Shown piece after piece: positions 42,456-51,379 of a stretch of 64,000 nt of DNA; the first letter of the stretch is position 1; every line of letters starts with the position of its first letter. The stretch covers positions 1,756,905-1,820,904 of the forward strand of contig CP091242.1 in NCBI GenBank assembly GCA_027627705.1, given 5' to 3'. The notes beneath the pieces were generated by a model that had not been told where the DNA came from, made no database searches, and worked only from the letters and a program-made list of their open reading frames with translations. This stretch comes from Hyphomonadaceae bacterium BL14. GTDB taxonomy: Bacteria > Pseudomonadota > Alphaproteobacteria > Caulobacterales > Maricaulaceae. A program made the translations under genes and the position numbers.

Positions 42456-43976
42456 ATGAACCTGCCCAGACCGGCGCTTCCTGACCTGGATTTCGACATT
42501 GTGCGCCGCATCCGGGCGGAATGGTTCGGCAATGTGCGCGGTGATGTCCTGGCGGGTCTGGTGGTGGCGCTGGCGCTGATCCCCGAAGCCATCGCCTTCT
42601 CCATCATCGCCGGCGTGGACCCGCAGGTGGGTCTCTACGCCAGCTTCTCCATCGCCGTGCTGGTCGCGTTTACCGGCGGGCGCCCGGGCATGATCTCGGC
42701 GGCGACGGCGGCCACCGCCGTCTTGATGGTCACGCTGGTGCGCGATCACGGCCTGCAATACCTGCTGGCGGCCACCGTGCTGGCCGGTCTGATCCAGATC
42801 GGCGCCGGCGTGCTCAAGCTCGGCTTCGTGATGCGCTTTGTCTCACGTTCGGTGCTGACCGGCTTCGTCAATGCGCTGGCGATCCTGATCTTTCTCGCCC
42901 AGATCCCCGAGCTGACCAATGTGACCTGGGTCACCTACGCCATGGTCGCCGCCGGACTGGGGATCATCTACGGCTTCCCATACATCACCAAAGCGATCCC
43001 CTCGCCCCTGGTTTGCATTGTGGTGCTGACCGGCCTCGCCCTGTGGATGGGCATGGATGTGCGCACCGTGTCGGACATGGGCGAGCTGCCCTCGACCCTG
43101 CCGGTCTTCCTGATCCCGGACATCCCGTTCAATCTCGACACGCTGATGATCATCCTGCCCTACTCGCTGGCGGTGGCCATGGTGGGCCTGCTGGAATCCC
43201 TGCTGACGGCGCAAATCGTGGACGATCTCACCGACACGCCCAGCGACCGCAATCGCGAGTGTATCGGCCAGGGCATCGCCAACACCGCCACCGGCTTTAT
43301 CGGCGGCATGGCGGGCTGTGCCATGATCGGCCAGTCCATCATCAACATCAAATCGGGCGGGCGCGGGCGGCTGTCCACGCTGATGGCAGGCCTGTTCCTC
43401 CTGTTCATGATCCTGGTGCTGGGCGAATGGGTGGGGCTCATCCCCATGCCGGCGCTGGTGGCCATCATGATCATGGTGTCTATCGGGACGTTCTCCTGGC
43501 GCTCGGTCAAGAACCTGCGCGATCACCCCAAAAGCTCCAGCTTTGTCATGATCGCCACCGTCGCCACGGTGATCTTCAGCCATAACCTGGCCATCGGGGT
43601 GGGCGTGGGCGTGCTGCTCTCGGGGATTTTCTTTGCCTGGCGGGTCTCGCGCAGTTTCGCGGTCACCACCTTGGCCAGCGAGGACGGGCGCGAACGCACC
43701 TATACGGTCTCCGGCCAGCTCTTCTTCGCCTCGTCAGAGGACTTCATGAAGGCGTTTGATTTCAAGGAAGCTCTCGACAAGGTGACCATCGATCTGTCCG
43801 CAACCCCTATCTGGGATTTGTCCAGCGTGGCCGCTATCGATATGGCCGTGCTCAAGTTTCGCCGCGACGGTGCGGAAGTGGAGCTCAAGGGCATGAATGA
43901 TGCCAGCCGCACGCTGGTCGACAAGCTGGGCATCCACGACAAGCCGGGCGCGCTCGAACGCCTCATGGGCCACTAG
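42456..43976 (+). CDS. SulP/SLC26-family inorganic anion transporter with STAS domain
   Basis: A 506-residue membrane protein. The N-terminal [42 protein letters not shown] block is the SLC26 signature, followed by ~10-12 helices and a [30 protein letters not shown] block. A cytoplasmic STAS domain closes the protein (about residues 405-500). It transports sulfate, bicarbonate or a similar anion. ATG at 42456. The universal stress protein gene follows 12 bases later and is probably co-expressed. Confidence 0.92.
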   Translation: MNLPRPALPDLDFDIVRRIRAEWFGNVRGDVLAGLVVALALIPEAIAFSIIAGVDPQVGLYASFSIAVLVAFTGGRPGMISAATAATAVLMVTLVRDHGLQYLLAATVLAGLIQIGAGVLKLGFVMRFVSRSVLTGFVNALAILIFLAQIPELTNVTWVTYAMVAAGLGIIYGFPYITKAIPSPLVCIVVLTGLALWMGMDVRTVSDMGELPSTLPVFLIPDIPFNLDTLMIILPYSLAVAMVGLLESLLTAQIVDDLTDTPSDRNRECIGQGIANTATGFIGGMAGCAMIGQSIINIKSGGRGRLSTLMAGLFLLFMILVLGEWVGLIPMPALVAIMIMVSIGTFSWRSVKNLRDHPKSSSFVMIATVATVIFSHNLAIGVGVGVLLSGIFFAWRVSRSFAVTTLASEDGRERTYTVSGQLFFASSEDFMKAFDFKEALDKVTIDLSATPIWDLSSVAAIDMAVLKFRRDGAEVELKGMNDASRTLVDKLGIHDKPGALERLMGH

Positions 43977-43988
43977 GAGGCCCCCGCC

Positions 43989-44843
43989 ATGACCCATATC
44001 ACTGCGCTCATCGACGGCTCGATCTACGCCAGAGGCGTCTGCGACCACACGGCGTGGGCTGCCGCGCAAACCTCTGCCAGCGTGGAACTGCTGCATGTGC
44101 TGGGCCTGCGCAGTACGACAAGCCAGCCGGCGAACCTGTCAGGCAATCTGACACTGGGCGCGCGGTCGGACCTGCTCGACAAGCTGGCCAGTCACGATGC
44201 TGAGCACGCCAAGCTGGCCAAGGAGCGCGGCCGGGTCATCCTTGATGCGGCCAAAGCCGAGCTGGAAGCCGCCGGTATCAGCCGGGTCACGGTCCGCCTG
44301 CGCCTGGGTGACATCGTCGAGGCGATCCACGATGTGGAGGCCGGCGCGGCGCTGATCATTCTGGGCAAACGCGGCGAGGCGGCGGACTACGCCAGGGACC
44401 ATCTGGGCTCAAATCTGGAACGCATCGTGCGCGCGGCGACGAAACCGGTGCTGGTGGCATCCCAGGCGTTCAAGCCGGTGCGGCGCGCCCTGATCGCCTT
44501 TGACGGCGGCCCCAGCGCCCAGAAAGCCGTGGCGCATCTGGCCAAGGGCAGGCTGCTCAAGGGCGTCACCGTCGACATCGTGTCGGTGGGCGAGGATACC
44601 GCCGAGCGGCGCACGCCGCTGGAAGACGCGGCAGAGGCGCTGCGCGCGGGCGGTCATACGGTCACGGCCCAGGTCCTGCGGGGCAAGCCGGAAGAGGCCA
44701 TCGCCGGACACATCAAGGCCCATGATATCGATCTTCTGGTAATGGGTGCCTACGGCCATTCGCGCCTGCGGGCCCTGTTCATCGGCAGTACGACGACCGA
44801 AATGCTGCGGTCAAGCCCGGTTCCGGTGATGCTGTTCCGTTAG
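43989..44843 (+). CDS. Universal stress protein with two tandem Usp domains
   Basis: A 284-residue cytoplasmic protein made of two Usp domains (about 1-155 and 160-284). The second has the ATP-binding-type ending LLVMGAYGHSRLRALFIGSTTTEMLRSSPVPVML. The first ends ALIILGKRGE...NLERIVRAATKPVLVA. It is 12 bases downstream of the SulP gene. Such pairs suggest Usp control of anion transport, but this is inference. Confidence 0.9.
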   Translation: MTHITALIDGSIYARGVCDHTAWAAAQTSASVELLHVLGLRSTTSQPANLSGNLTLGARSDLLDKLASHDAEHAKLAKERGRVILDAAKAELEAAGISRVTVRLRLGDIVEAIHDVEAGAALIILGKRGEAADYARDHLGSNLERIVRAATKPVLVASQAFKPVRRALIAFDGGPSAQKAVAHLAKGRLLKGVTVDIVSVGEDTAERRTPLEDAAEALRAGGHTVTAQVLRGKPEEAIAGHIKAHDIDLLVMGAYGHSRLRALFIGSTTTEMLRSSPVPVMLFR

Positions 44844-44865
44844 GCACCCGCGTCGAGCTGGCGTC

Positions 44866-45816
44866 TCACGCGACGGCGGTCAGCTCGCCATCGCCCTCGC
44901 GGTCCTGGCCCCCGGACGGCGCGGCAGCCACGGCGATGAGGCCAGCGATATCCGCACCCCGGTCCTGGCGCAGGACGCAATCTGTGAGCCTCACGCCGTC
45001 AAATCCGGCGCTGGCCAGGAGATCGGCCAGATAGGCGCGGCCATGGGCGAAACGCCGGCTTTCGCGCAAGCTGACGCCCGCTTCCCCGGCCTCCACAGCG
45101 AACGCCAGCCGTCCGCCGGGGTTCAGCGTGCCGGCGCACCAGGCGATGATTCGTTCCAGCGCTCCCACATAGGTGAAAACGTCCGCCGCCACGATGAGAT
45201 CATAGCGCGCCTCATCCAAAGCCAGGGTGTTGATGTCGGCCTTGTCCAGCTGGTCATAGAGGCCCTTGGCCTGTGCTCTGGCCAGCATGCCGGCAGAAAG
45301 ATCGACCCCGCCCAGCCAGTCACACCGCGCGCGCAGTACCTCGCCCATCAGACCGGTGCCGCATCCCAGGTCCATGACCCGCCCGGCCCGACCGAAACCG
45401 GCCTGATCCAGCGCGTCCACGATCAACTGCGGCGCGCGATAGGCGAGCTTGCCGGTCAGGGCGGCATCAAAGCGTGGCGCAAACTGGTCGAACAGCGTCT
45501 CCACAAAGGCAGACGGCAGGCTCTCAGAGACCGGCTCGCCGGAGAGCAGGTCCAGCCGCGCGCCCGCGCCCAGCGCATCTTCGGGGTCCAGCGCCACCAC
45601 GCGCCGCCAGGCCTGCACGGCCTGCGTGCATTGATCGGCACAGGCGCACCAGTCGCCCAGCTGGTACCAGCCTGCGGCCCAGTCCGGCGCAAGCTCCAGC
45701 GCCCCCGACAGCACCTCGATGGCACCCGCCAGATCGCCGCGCGCGGCCAGCGCTTCGGCGAAGCCAAACCGGCTGTCCGCTCTTGCGTCGCCGGACAGAA
45801 ACCGCGCATCGGTCAT
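44866..45816 (-). CDS. TPR-containing SAM-dependent methyltransferase
   Basis: A 316-residue protein. The N-terminal third carries TPR-like repeats (RFGFAEALAARGDLAGAIEVLSGALELAPDWAAGWYQLGDW). The C-terminal two-thirds is a class I methyltransferase with VMDLGCGTGLMGEVLR, GVDLSAGMLARA and a NPGGRLAFAVE block. The chosen ATG at 45816 has GAG seven bases before; ATG 45822 and GTG 45834 are alternatives. Substrate unknown. It lies downstream of hslV on the same strand, 81 bp away, where hslU might have been expected. Confidence 0.85.
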   Translation of the reverse strand: MTDARFLSGDARADSRFGFAEALAARGDLAGAIEVLSGALELAPDWAAGWYQLGDWCACADQCTQAVQAWRRVVALDPEDALGAGARLDLLSGEPVSESLPSAFVETLFDQFAPRFDAALTGKLAYRAPQLIVDALDQAGFGRAGRVMDLGCGTGLMGEVLRARCDWLGGVDLSAGMLARAQAKGLYDQLDKADINTLALDEARYDLIVAADVFTYVGALERIIAWCAGTLNPGGRLAFAVEAGEAGVSLRESRRFAHGRAYLADLLASAGFDGVRLTDCVLRQDRGADIAGLIAVAAAPSGGQDREGDGELTAVA

Positions 45817-45897
45817 GATCATCTCGACAAGCACACCGCCCGCAGGCGGCGGGCCGCGAGGAGATAGGGCGCCGCCGCGCCGTGCGCCAGAGACGTT

Positions 45898-46449
45898 TTA
45901 GCCGAGCGTTTCGACAGTCAGGTTATTGTTGGAGAACACGCAGATTTCCGACGCGATCTCCATGGCACGCCGGGCAATGGCTTCCGGGTCGTCCATGTGA
46001 TCCATCAGCGCGCGCGCCGCAGCCAGGGCGAAATGCCCGCCAGATCCGATGGCAGCGATACCGTGCTCGGGCTCCAGTACATCACCAGCCCCGGTCAGCA
46101 CAAAGCTTTCCTTGGCGTCGGCCACGATCAGCATGGCCTCCAGCCGGCGCAGATAGCGGTCCGTGCGCCAGTCCTTGGCCAGCTCCACACAGGCGCGCGC
46201 CAGCTGGCCGGGATACTGTTCCAGCTTGGCTTCAAGGCGCTCGAACAGGGCAAACGCATCCGCCGTGGCACCGGCGAATCCGGCCACCACCGCGCCGCCC
46301 GCCAGGGGACGCACCTTGCGGGCGCGCGATTTGATCACCGTGTTGCCGATCGACACCTGGCCGTCGCCCGCAATGCAAACGCGGTCACCCTTGCGCACGC
46401 ACACGATCGTGGTGCCGCGCCAGCCGGGGAAGGTCTGGGTCTCGCTCAT
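45898..46449 (-). CDS. hslV: ATP-dependent protease subunit HslV
   Basis: A 183-residue proteasome-like peptidase. The catalytic N-terminal Thr is in [11 protein letters not shown] after a 12-residue propeptide, and [16 protein letters not shown] and [14 protein letters not shown] follow as in the family. It forms a two-ring dodecamer capped by the HslU unfoldase. hslU is not adjacent on either side: downstream lies a methyltransferase, upstream the NDUFA9-like gene, whose stop overlaps this ATG. Confidence 0.95.
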   Translation of the reverse strand: MSETQTFPGWRGTTIVCVRKGDRVCIAGDGQVSIGNTVIKSRARKVRPLAGGAVVAGFAGATADAFALFERLEAKLEQYPGQLARACVELAKDWRTDRYLRRLEAMLIVADAKESFVLTGAGDVLEPEHGIAAIGSGGHFALAAARALMDHMDDPEAIARRAMEIASEICVFSNNNLTVETLG

Positions 46450-47429
46450 ACGCCTTTCCGTTTCGCCGCGAACTGGCCGCCCTTGCGGTAGCGTGCCAGA
46501 TAGGACGGGACAATGGCCTCGATGGATTCCGGCGTCACGCCGAATGCATCAATGCGTCCCAGCCCCTCGCCGCCCGCGCCGACCACATTGTCCTGTTTGA
46601 GGAGGGTCACCTGATCGCGCGTGAGGAAGGGCTCGACGAAAGGCAGCGCCCCGGCGATCTCGCCGCCCAGCCCCATCAGCGTGGCAATGGGGAAGGGCAC
46701 CGGGACCAGCAGGCGCCGGCGGTCAATGGTGATGAGGATATAGGTCATCAATTCGCGGAAGGTGTAGACGGACGGCCCGCCCAGCTCGAACACCTGCCCG
46801 CGCACCGCATCCATCTCCAGTGCCCGCACCGCGCACTCGGCCACATCGCCGCAATAGACCGGCTGGAACTGCGTGGCACCGCCGCCGATCAGCGGCAGGG
46901 CGGGAACAAAGCGCGCCATGTCGGCAAAGCGGTTGAAGAACCCGTCTTCCGGCCCGAATACGATGGAGGGGCGCAGGATCACCGCGCCGGGCAGCGCCTC
47001 GAGCACCGCCGCCTCGCCTGCCGCCTTGGTGCGGGCATAGCGCGACTTGCTGTGCGCATCCGCGCCGATGGCCGACACCTGCACAAAGCGCTCGATCCCG
47101 GCGGCATGGGCGGCTTCGGCGATGGTACGCGCACCGTCGGCTTGAAGCGACTGGAAGGTCTGGCGGCCGCCTTCGGCCAGGATGCCCACCAGATTGACCA
47201 CGCCATAGGCACCGTCCACGGCGCGGGCCACCGAGTCCGGGTCGCGCAGATTGGCCTGGGCCAGCTGGACCTGTCCCACCACGCCCATGGGCTTGAGCTC
47301 ATGTGCCAGGTGAGGGCGGCGCGTGGCCGCGCGCACCCGGTAGCCCGCCTTGGCCAGCCGGCGCACCACATACCGGCCGATAAAGCCGGAGGCACCAAAC
47401 ACCGTGATCATCTCGTCGCGCAACGCCAT
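46446..47429 (-). CDS. NDUFA9-like NAD(P)-binding protein (complex I-associated)
   Basis: A 327-residue atypical short-chain dehydrogenase. The Rossmann motif [33 protein letters not shown] is at the N-terminus. [28 protein letters not shown] corresponds to the normal YXXXK region, and [28 protein letters not shown] is typical of NDUFA9 relatives. In mitochondria this is an accessory subunit of complex I. ATG at 47429 has GGGAG upstream. It overlaps hslV by four bases. Confidence 0.9.
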   Translation of the reverse strand: MALRDEMITVFGASGFIGRYVVRRLAKAGYRVRAATRRPHLAHELKPMGVVGQVQLAQANLRDPDSVARAVDGAYGVVNLVGILAEGGRQTFQSLQADGARTIAEAAHAAGIERFVQVSAIGADAHSKSRYARTKAAGEAAVLEALPGAVILRPSIVFGPEDGFFNRFADMARFVPALPLIGGGATQFQPVYCGDVAECAVRALEMDAVRGQVFELGGPSVYTFRELMTYILITIDRRRLLVPVPFPIATLMGLGGEIAGALPFVEPFLTRDQVTLLKQDNVVGAGGEGLGRIDAFGVTPESIEAIVPSYLARYRKGGQFAAKRKGV

Positions 47430-47723
47430 GGCGGGTCTCCCGTTGAACAGCGCCGCGAAAGGCCTCGCGCGCGCCTGTCAGGGCATCAGAAACTGGTTGT
47501 CCCGCGATAGACCAAAAATCCCCGCGCCTGTCCATGCGCCCTGCAGGATCTGTGACCATGTGACCGGGCCGGGCCACATCCCGGCGCGGTGCCGGGGGGG
47601 GCACGCGGCGATGCAGGCAACGCCTTCATGCGCAGCCGATGTGCAAATGCCCGCCCTGGCACCCGCGCGCGGGCGTTGACACCCCGCCCCGCGCGCCGTA
47701 TCACCCGCGGCCTCAGTTGCCTT

Positions 47724-47810
<87 letters not shown>

Positions 47811-48104
47811 TCGCTGCATTTGATTGGTCGACACGTGCGGTTTTTTGCGGGGCCCGGATTGGGCACCGGTACATGTCGCACAGCACGGCCTGCACCGCCA
47901 AGGCCGTCTTGCCCGCTTCAAACTCTGAGCCCGCCGCCTAGGCGTCCTTACCGGACAAGCCGGCCTGCAAGGTCGCAAGCCAGCGTATGCAGCCCACCCA
48001 TCCGCATCCATGACCCAGACTGCCCGGCCGCTTACTACGTCTGCAAGTTGGACTGTCGCCCCGACGCTCCCGGCATCCTGGCCCGAGGCGCACTTCAGCC
48101 CGGC

Positions 48105-49487
48105 TCAGACCCCGGCCGCAGCCAGCCCGCTCAGGAATGCGCCATGGACCGTGCCGGGATACCCGGTGCTGCAGGCCTCGCCGGCGAAGCAAACCGCTCC
48201 GCCACCTTCAGGACGAGCCAGAGTTTCGCGGTCGTCTGGACCGCTGCCCACCGCGTAGAACGAATAGGCGCCGCCCGCCAGCGGGTCACGCCCCCAGCGC
48301 GTCATCTGGACAGCCACGGGCACCGGAGTCGCCGAGCCGAACATGTCACGAAGCGTGTCCAACGCATCGGCAAGAACCGCGCGATCCTCCAGCGGCTCGG
48401 TCCGGCGCGCCGCATCCCCGCCGGTGAAGCCCATCAGAACCGGCGCGCCGGCGCGCGCCAGGCTCACCCACTGCGACCAGAGGCCGGGCTCGCGTTTCAT
48501 GCATTCGTGCCAGTCAATGCCGGCTGGCCAGAACGCCGTCTCGAAGCGCAGGAATTGCTTGTTGAGAAGGCCCATGCCGAGCCGGTCAATTGCCGCCTGC
48601 TTGTCCTGTGAAAGTTCAGGCGTGAAGCGGATACCACCGGTTTTCAGCACGCCCAGCGGCACGGTGACGATCACGCGGTCAGCCCGAAGCGATTCGCCGG
48701 ACACCAGGACGACCTCCACGCCCGGCCCGTCCCAGCGCACCTGGGCGACCGGCCTGTTAAGGCTGATGTCGAGCCCGCGGGCGAGATAGAAGGGCAGCTG
48801 GTCGTAGCCGTCCGGAAAGAGCACATCATCGCCGCTGAACTCCGCGTCAGCCCCGGTCCACCAGGCGGAGAGCTCGTGCGCGCCGCCGGCGTATTCCTGC
48901 TCATAGGCGCCGGCCAGATGGTGCTCCAGCTGGGCAGCGCGAACAGGCGCGCGCTGGTCCGGCGGGCTGATCTGGTCAATCGCGGCCCGAAGCGACATGT
49001 CGGCATCCGCCTCCCGGGCGCGCTCCAGCGCCCGTTCCACAAGGTCAGCGGCCCATGGCGCGCCAAGGCCGGTCACACCGATAGCGGCAAGCTCAGGTGC
49101 AATATAAAGACCGGCATTATCCTGCCGGGTGACGAGGGCTTCAGCTCCGCATGCACGCGCCAGGGTGGTGAGCGGATTGCCATGCTCGCCATGGATCCAG
49201 GACGCCCCCAGATCAGCCGGCGCATCCCGCCAGACACGGCTTGTATGGATGCGCCCGCCCAGACGGCCCCGTGCCTCAAGCAGCGTCACGCGCGCGCCGC
49301 GCCGGGTCAGGGCCCGGGCTGCCGCAAGACCCGCCATGCCCGCCCCAATGATGATCACGGTCTCCGACGCCCGCGCACAGGCCGCCAGTCCGGGCGCGGC
49401 AAGCGATGCTCCGATTGCAGCCAGAATGCGCCGTCTGTCGATTATGGCCCGCTCTTGCTGCCCGCTCGTGTCCGCAGGTGCCGCCAT
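48105..49487 (-). CDS. Flavin monoamine oxidase family protein, Tat-type N-terminus with lipobox
   Basis: A 460-residue FAD-dependent amine oxidase. The dinucleotide-binding motif is VIIIGAGMAGLAAARALTRRGARVTLLEARGRLGGR. C-terminal FAGEACSTGYPGTVHGAFLSG is the second FAD contact typical of the family. The N-terminus reads RRRILAAIGASLAAPGLAAC, a twin-Arg-like signal ending in a lipobox, so it may be exported folded and lipidated. ATG at 49487; a longer open frame upstream has no family similarity. Substrate amine unknown. Confidence 0.88.
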   Translation of the reverse strand: MAAPADTSGQQERAIIDRRRILAAIGASLAAPGLAACARASETVIIIGAGMAGLAAARALTRRGARVTLLEARGRLGGRIHTSRVWRDAPADLGASWIHGEHGNPLTTLARACGAEALVTRQDNAGLYIAPELAAIGVTGLGAPWAADLVERALERAREADADMSLRAAIDQISPPDQRAPVRAAQLEHHLAGAYEQEYAGGAHELSAWWTGADAEFSGDDVLFPDGYDQLPFYLARGLDISLNRPVAQVRWDGPGVEVVLVSGESLRADRVIVTVPLGVLKTGGIRFTPELSQDKQAAIDRLGMGLLNKQFLRFETAFWPAGIDWHECMKREPGLWSQWVSLARAGAPVLMGFTGGDAARRTEPLEDRAVLADALDTLRDMFGSATPVPVAVQMTRWGRDPLAGGAYSFYAVGSGPDDRETLARPEGGGAVCFAGEACSTGYPGTVHGAFLSGLAAAGV

Positions 49488-49615
49488 GTTGCATGAGCCG
49501 CTTATCGCGGACTGTGGCGTCCCTGCCGATTGCCATCGCAGATCGCGCCGGCAGCCATGGTCAGGCCCGGATTCGCCTGCCATCGCTTGCCGTGACCCTC
49601 TCCGCAAAACTCGCC

Positions 49616-51244
49616 TCACCGCTCCGGCACCGGCTGCGCCTCAGCCCCCTCCCCCCCAACACACAGCCATCGCGTCGGGTTGATCACCCGGGCGTGGGCG
49701 GTCCAGCCCTCGACGCGCGGGCCGACGAGGGCGCGCTGGTTTTCGAAGAAGACCGGGATGTAGTGGGCGCTGTCGAGCAGCCTCTGCTCGGCCTCAGCCA
49801 GCAGGGCGCCGCGCTCTCTTTCGTCCAGCTCGAAATGGGAGCGGGTCAGCAGGGCGTCGAATTCGGGGTCGGTCCAGCGCGAGTAATTATACTCGCCCGC
49901 CGCGCTTTCGGTGACCATGAGATAGCCGTAGGCATCGTCGAAATAGGGCGCCCAGCCATCGCTGGCGATGTCGAAATCGCCCGCCTGCATCTGGGCATAA
50001 TGGATCGGCGTGTCGGCGGTCTCGATCTCCACGCTCACCCAGGGCGCGATGGCGGTCAGATCGGCCTGGATCACCGGGGCGAGGCGCGGCCAGCTGGCCG
50101 CAGGCTGGTGGGAGAAGGTGAGCCGCAAGGGATTGTCCGGCCCCCAGCCGGCCTCGGCCAGCAGCGCCCGGGCCGCGATGCGGCGCGGCTCCATGGGCTC
50201 GTCCGCCTGGCTCATCCGCGCCGGGCCGGTGCGTCCGGGCACGTCATCGGGCATGAACTGAAACGCCGCGCGGTCGGCGCCGGCCAGCACCTGATCGGCG
50301 ATGAAATCGCGGTCGATCGCCAGGGCCACCGCGCGGCGCGCCCGCACATCGTCAAACGGCGGCCGGGCGGTGTTCAGCGTCAACATGCGCAAGACCCGGC
50401 CCGGGACCGAGCGCACCAGATCCGGCGCCTCGCGGCGCAGGAAGGCGTCATTGCTGGCGAGATAGTCCGTGTTCAGGTCGAGCTCTCCATTGCGCACCCG
50501 GCGTTCGGCGGCGGCGGCGTCAACAGTGGGGTAGTAATAAACCGTGTCGATGCAGGCGGCGTCCGCTTCATGGAAGGCTTCATTGCGCACCAGGCGGATA
50601 TGTTCAAACGAGCGCCAGGACGCCAGCCGATACGGCCCGCTGACCACCATGTTCTCCGGCCGCGTCCAGTGCTCGCCATGCTCGGCGATGACCTGCAGGG
50701 GCACGGGCACGGCGGTGCTCTGCATCAGCACGTCAAGCAGGTAGGGGGCGGGATAAGCCAGCGTCAGCCGCACGGTGCGCGGGTCGATGGCCTGCGCCCC
50801 CAGCGCCTCGGGCGGCGCCTCGCCGGCATTGACCGCCGAGGCGTTCTCGATGGAGAACAGCAAAGCGGGAAACGGGTTGAGCGTCGCGGCGTCGAGCGTG
50901 CGGCGCAGGCTGCCGACCACGTCATCCGCCGTGATGGGCTGGCCGTCGGACCAGCTCGCCGCGCGCAAATGAAACACCCATTCCAGGCCGTCCTCGCTCA
51001 CCGTCCAGCTGTCCGCAAGGCCGGGGATCGGCCGCCCGTCCGGACCCGGCTGGGCGAGGCCGAGGAAGAGATCATAGATGATCGCCTGTTCGTTGGTGAT
51101 CAGCGCCCGGTGCGGATCGAGCGTGCCCGGTTCAATCGCATTGCCGCGATGCAGGACCGCGCCATCATCGCGTGACGGCTGTCCGCAGGCGGCCAGCGCC
51201 AGGCAGATCGCCGCGGCGGCGGCCCGACAGGTCCAGTGGGTCAT
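49616..51244 (-). CDS. Peptide/oligopeptide ABC transporter substrate-binding lipoprotein (family 5)
   Basis: A 542-residue exported lipoprotein (signal AAAAAICLALAACGQ). The SBP family 5 pattern is present: GTLDPHRALITNEQAIIYDLFLGLA, WVFHLRAASWSDGQPITADDV, and an OppA-like lobe later. It would bind peptides or similar ligands in the periplasm. No permease or ATPase genes flank it, so it is an orphan binding protein. ATG at 51244 has GGGAG upstream. It follows the terminator of receptor 2. Confidence 0.9.
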   Translation of the reverse strand: MTHWTCRAAAAAICLALAACGQPSRDDGAVLHRGNAIEPGTLDPHRALITNEQAIIYDLFLGLAQPGPDGRPIPGLADSWTVSEDGLEWVFHLRAASWSDGQPITADDVVGSLRRTLDAATLNPFPALLFSIENASAVNAGEAPPEALGAQAIDPRTVRLTLAYPAPYLLDVLMQSTAVPVPLQVIAEHGEHWTRPENMVVSGPYRLASWRSFEHIRLVRNEAFHEADAACIDTVYYYPTVDAAAAERRVRNGELDLNTDYLASNDAFLRREAPDLVRSVPGRVLRMLTLNTARPPFDDVRARRAVALAIDRDFIADQVLAGADRAAFQFMPDDVPGRTGPARMSQADEPMEPRRIAARALLAEAGWGPDNPLRLTFSHQPAASWPRLAPVIQADLTAIAPWVSVEIETADTPIHYAQMQAGDFDIASDGWAPYFDDAYGYLMVTESAAGEYNYSRWTDPEFDALLTRSHFELDERERGALLAEAEQRLLDSAHYIPVFFENQRALVGPRVEGWTAHARVINPTRWLCVGGEGAEAQPVPER

Positions 51245-51325
51245 GGCAGACTCCCTTTGCGCCAGACTGGACGCAGCGCAAGGGCGCAGCAAGAGCGTGG
51301 ACGCGCGGCGAGGCATGCCGGGACA

Positions 51326-51356
51326 TAAAACCCCCCGGAACGCCGGTTCCGGGGGG
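51326..51356 (-). terminator. Rho-independent terminator of receptor 2
   Basis: On the minus strand CCCCCCGGAA and TTCCGGGGGG pair perfectly around a six-base loop, followed by TTTTAT. It lies 23 bp after the receptor's stop. Confidence 0.9.
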
Positions 51357-51379
51357 CCTCACGTTCCGGCGAGCCGGCC

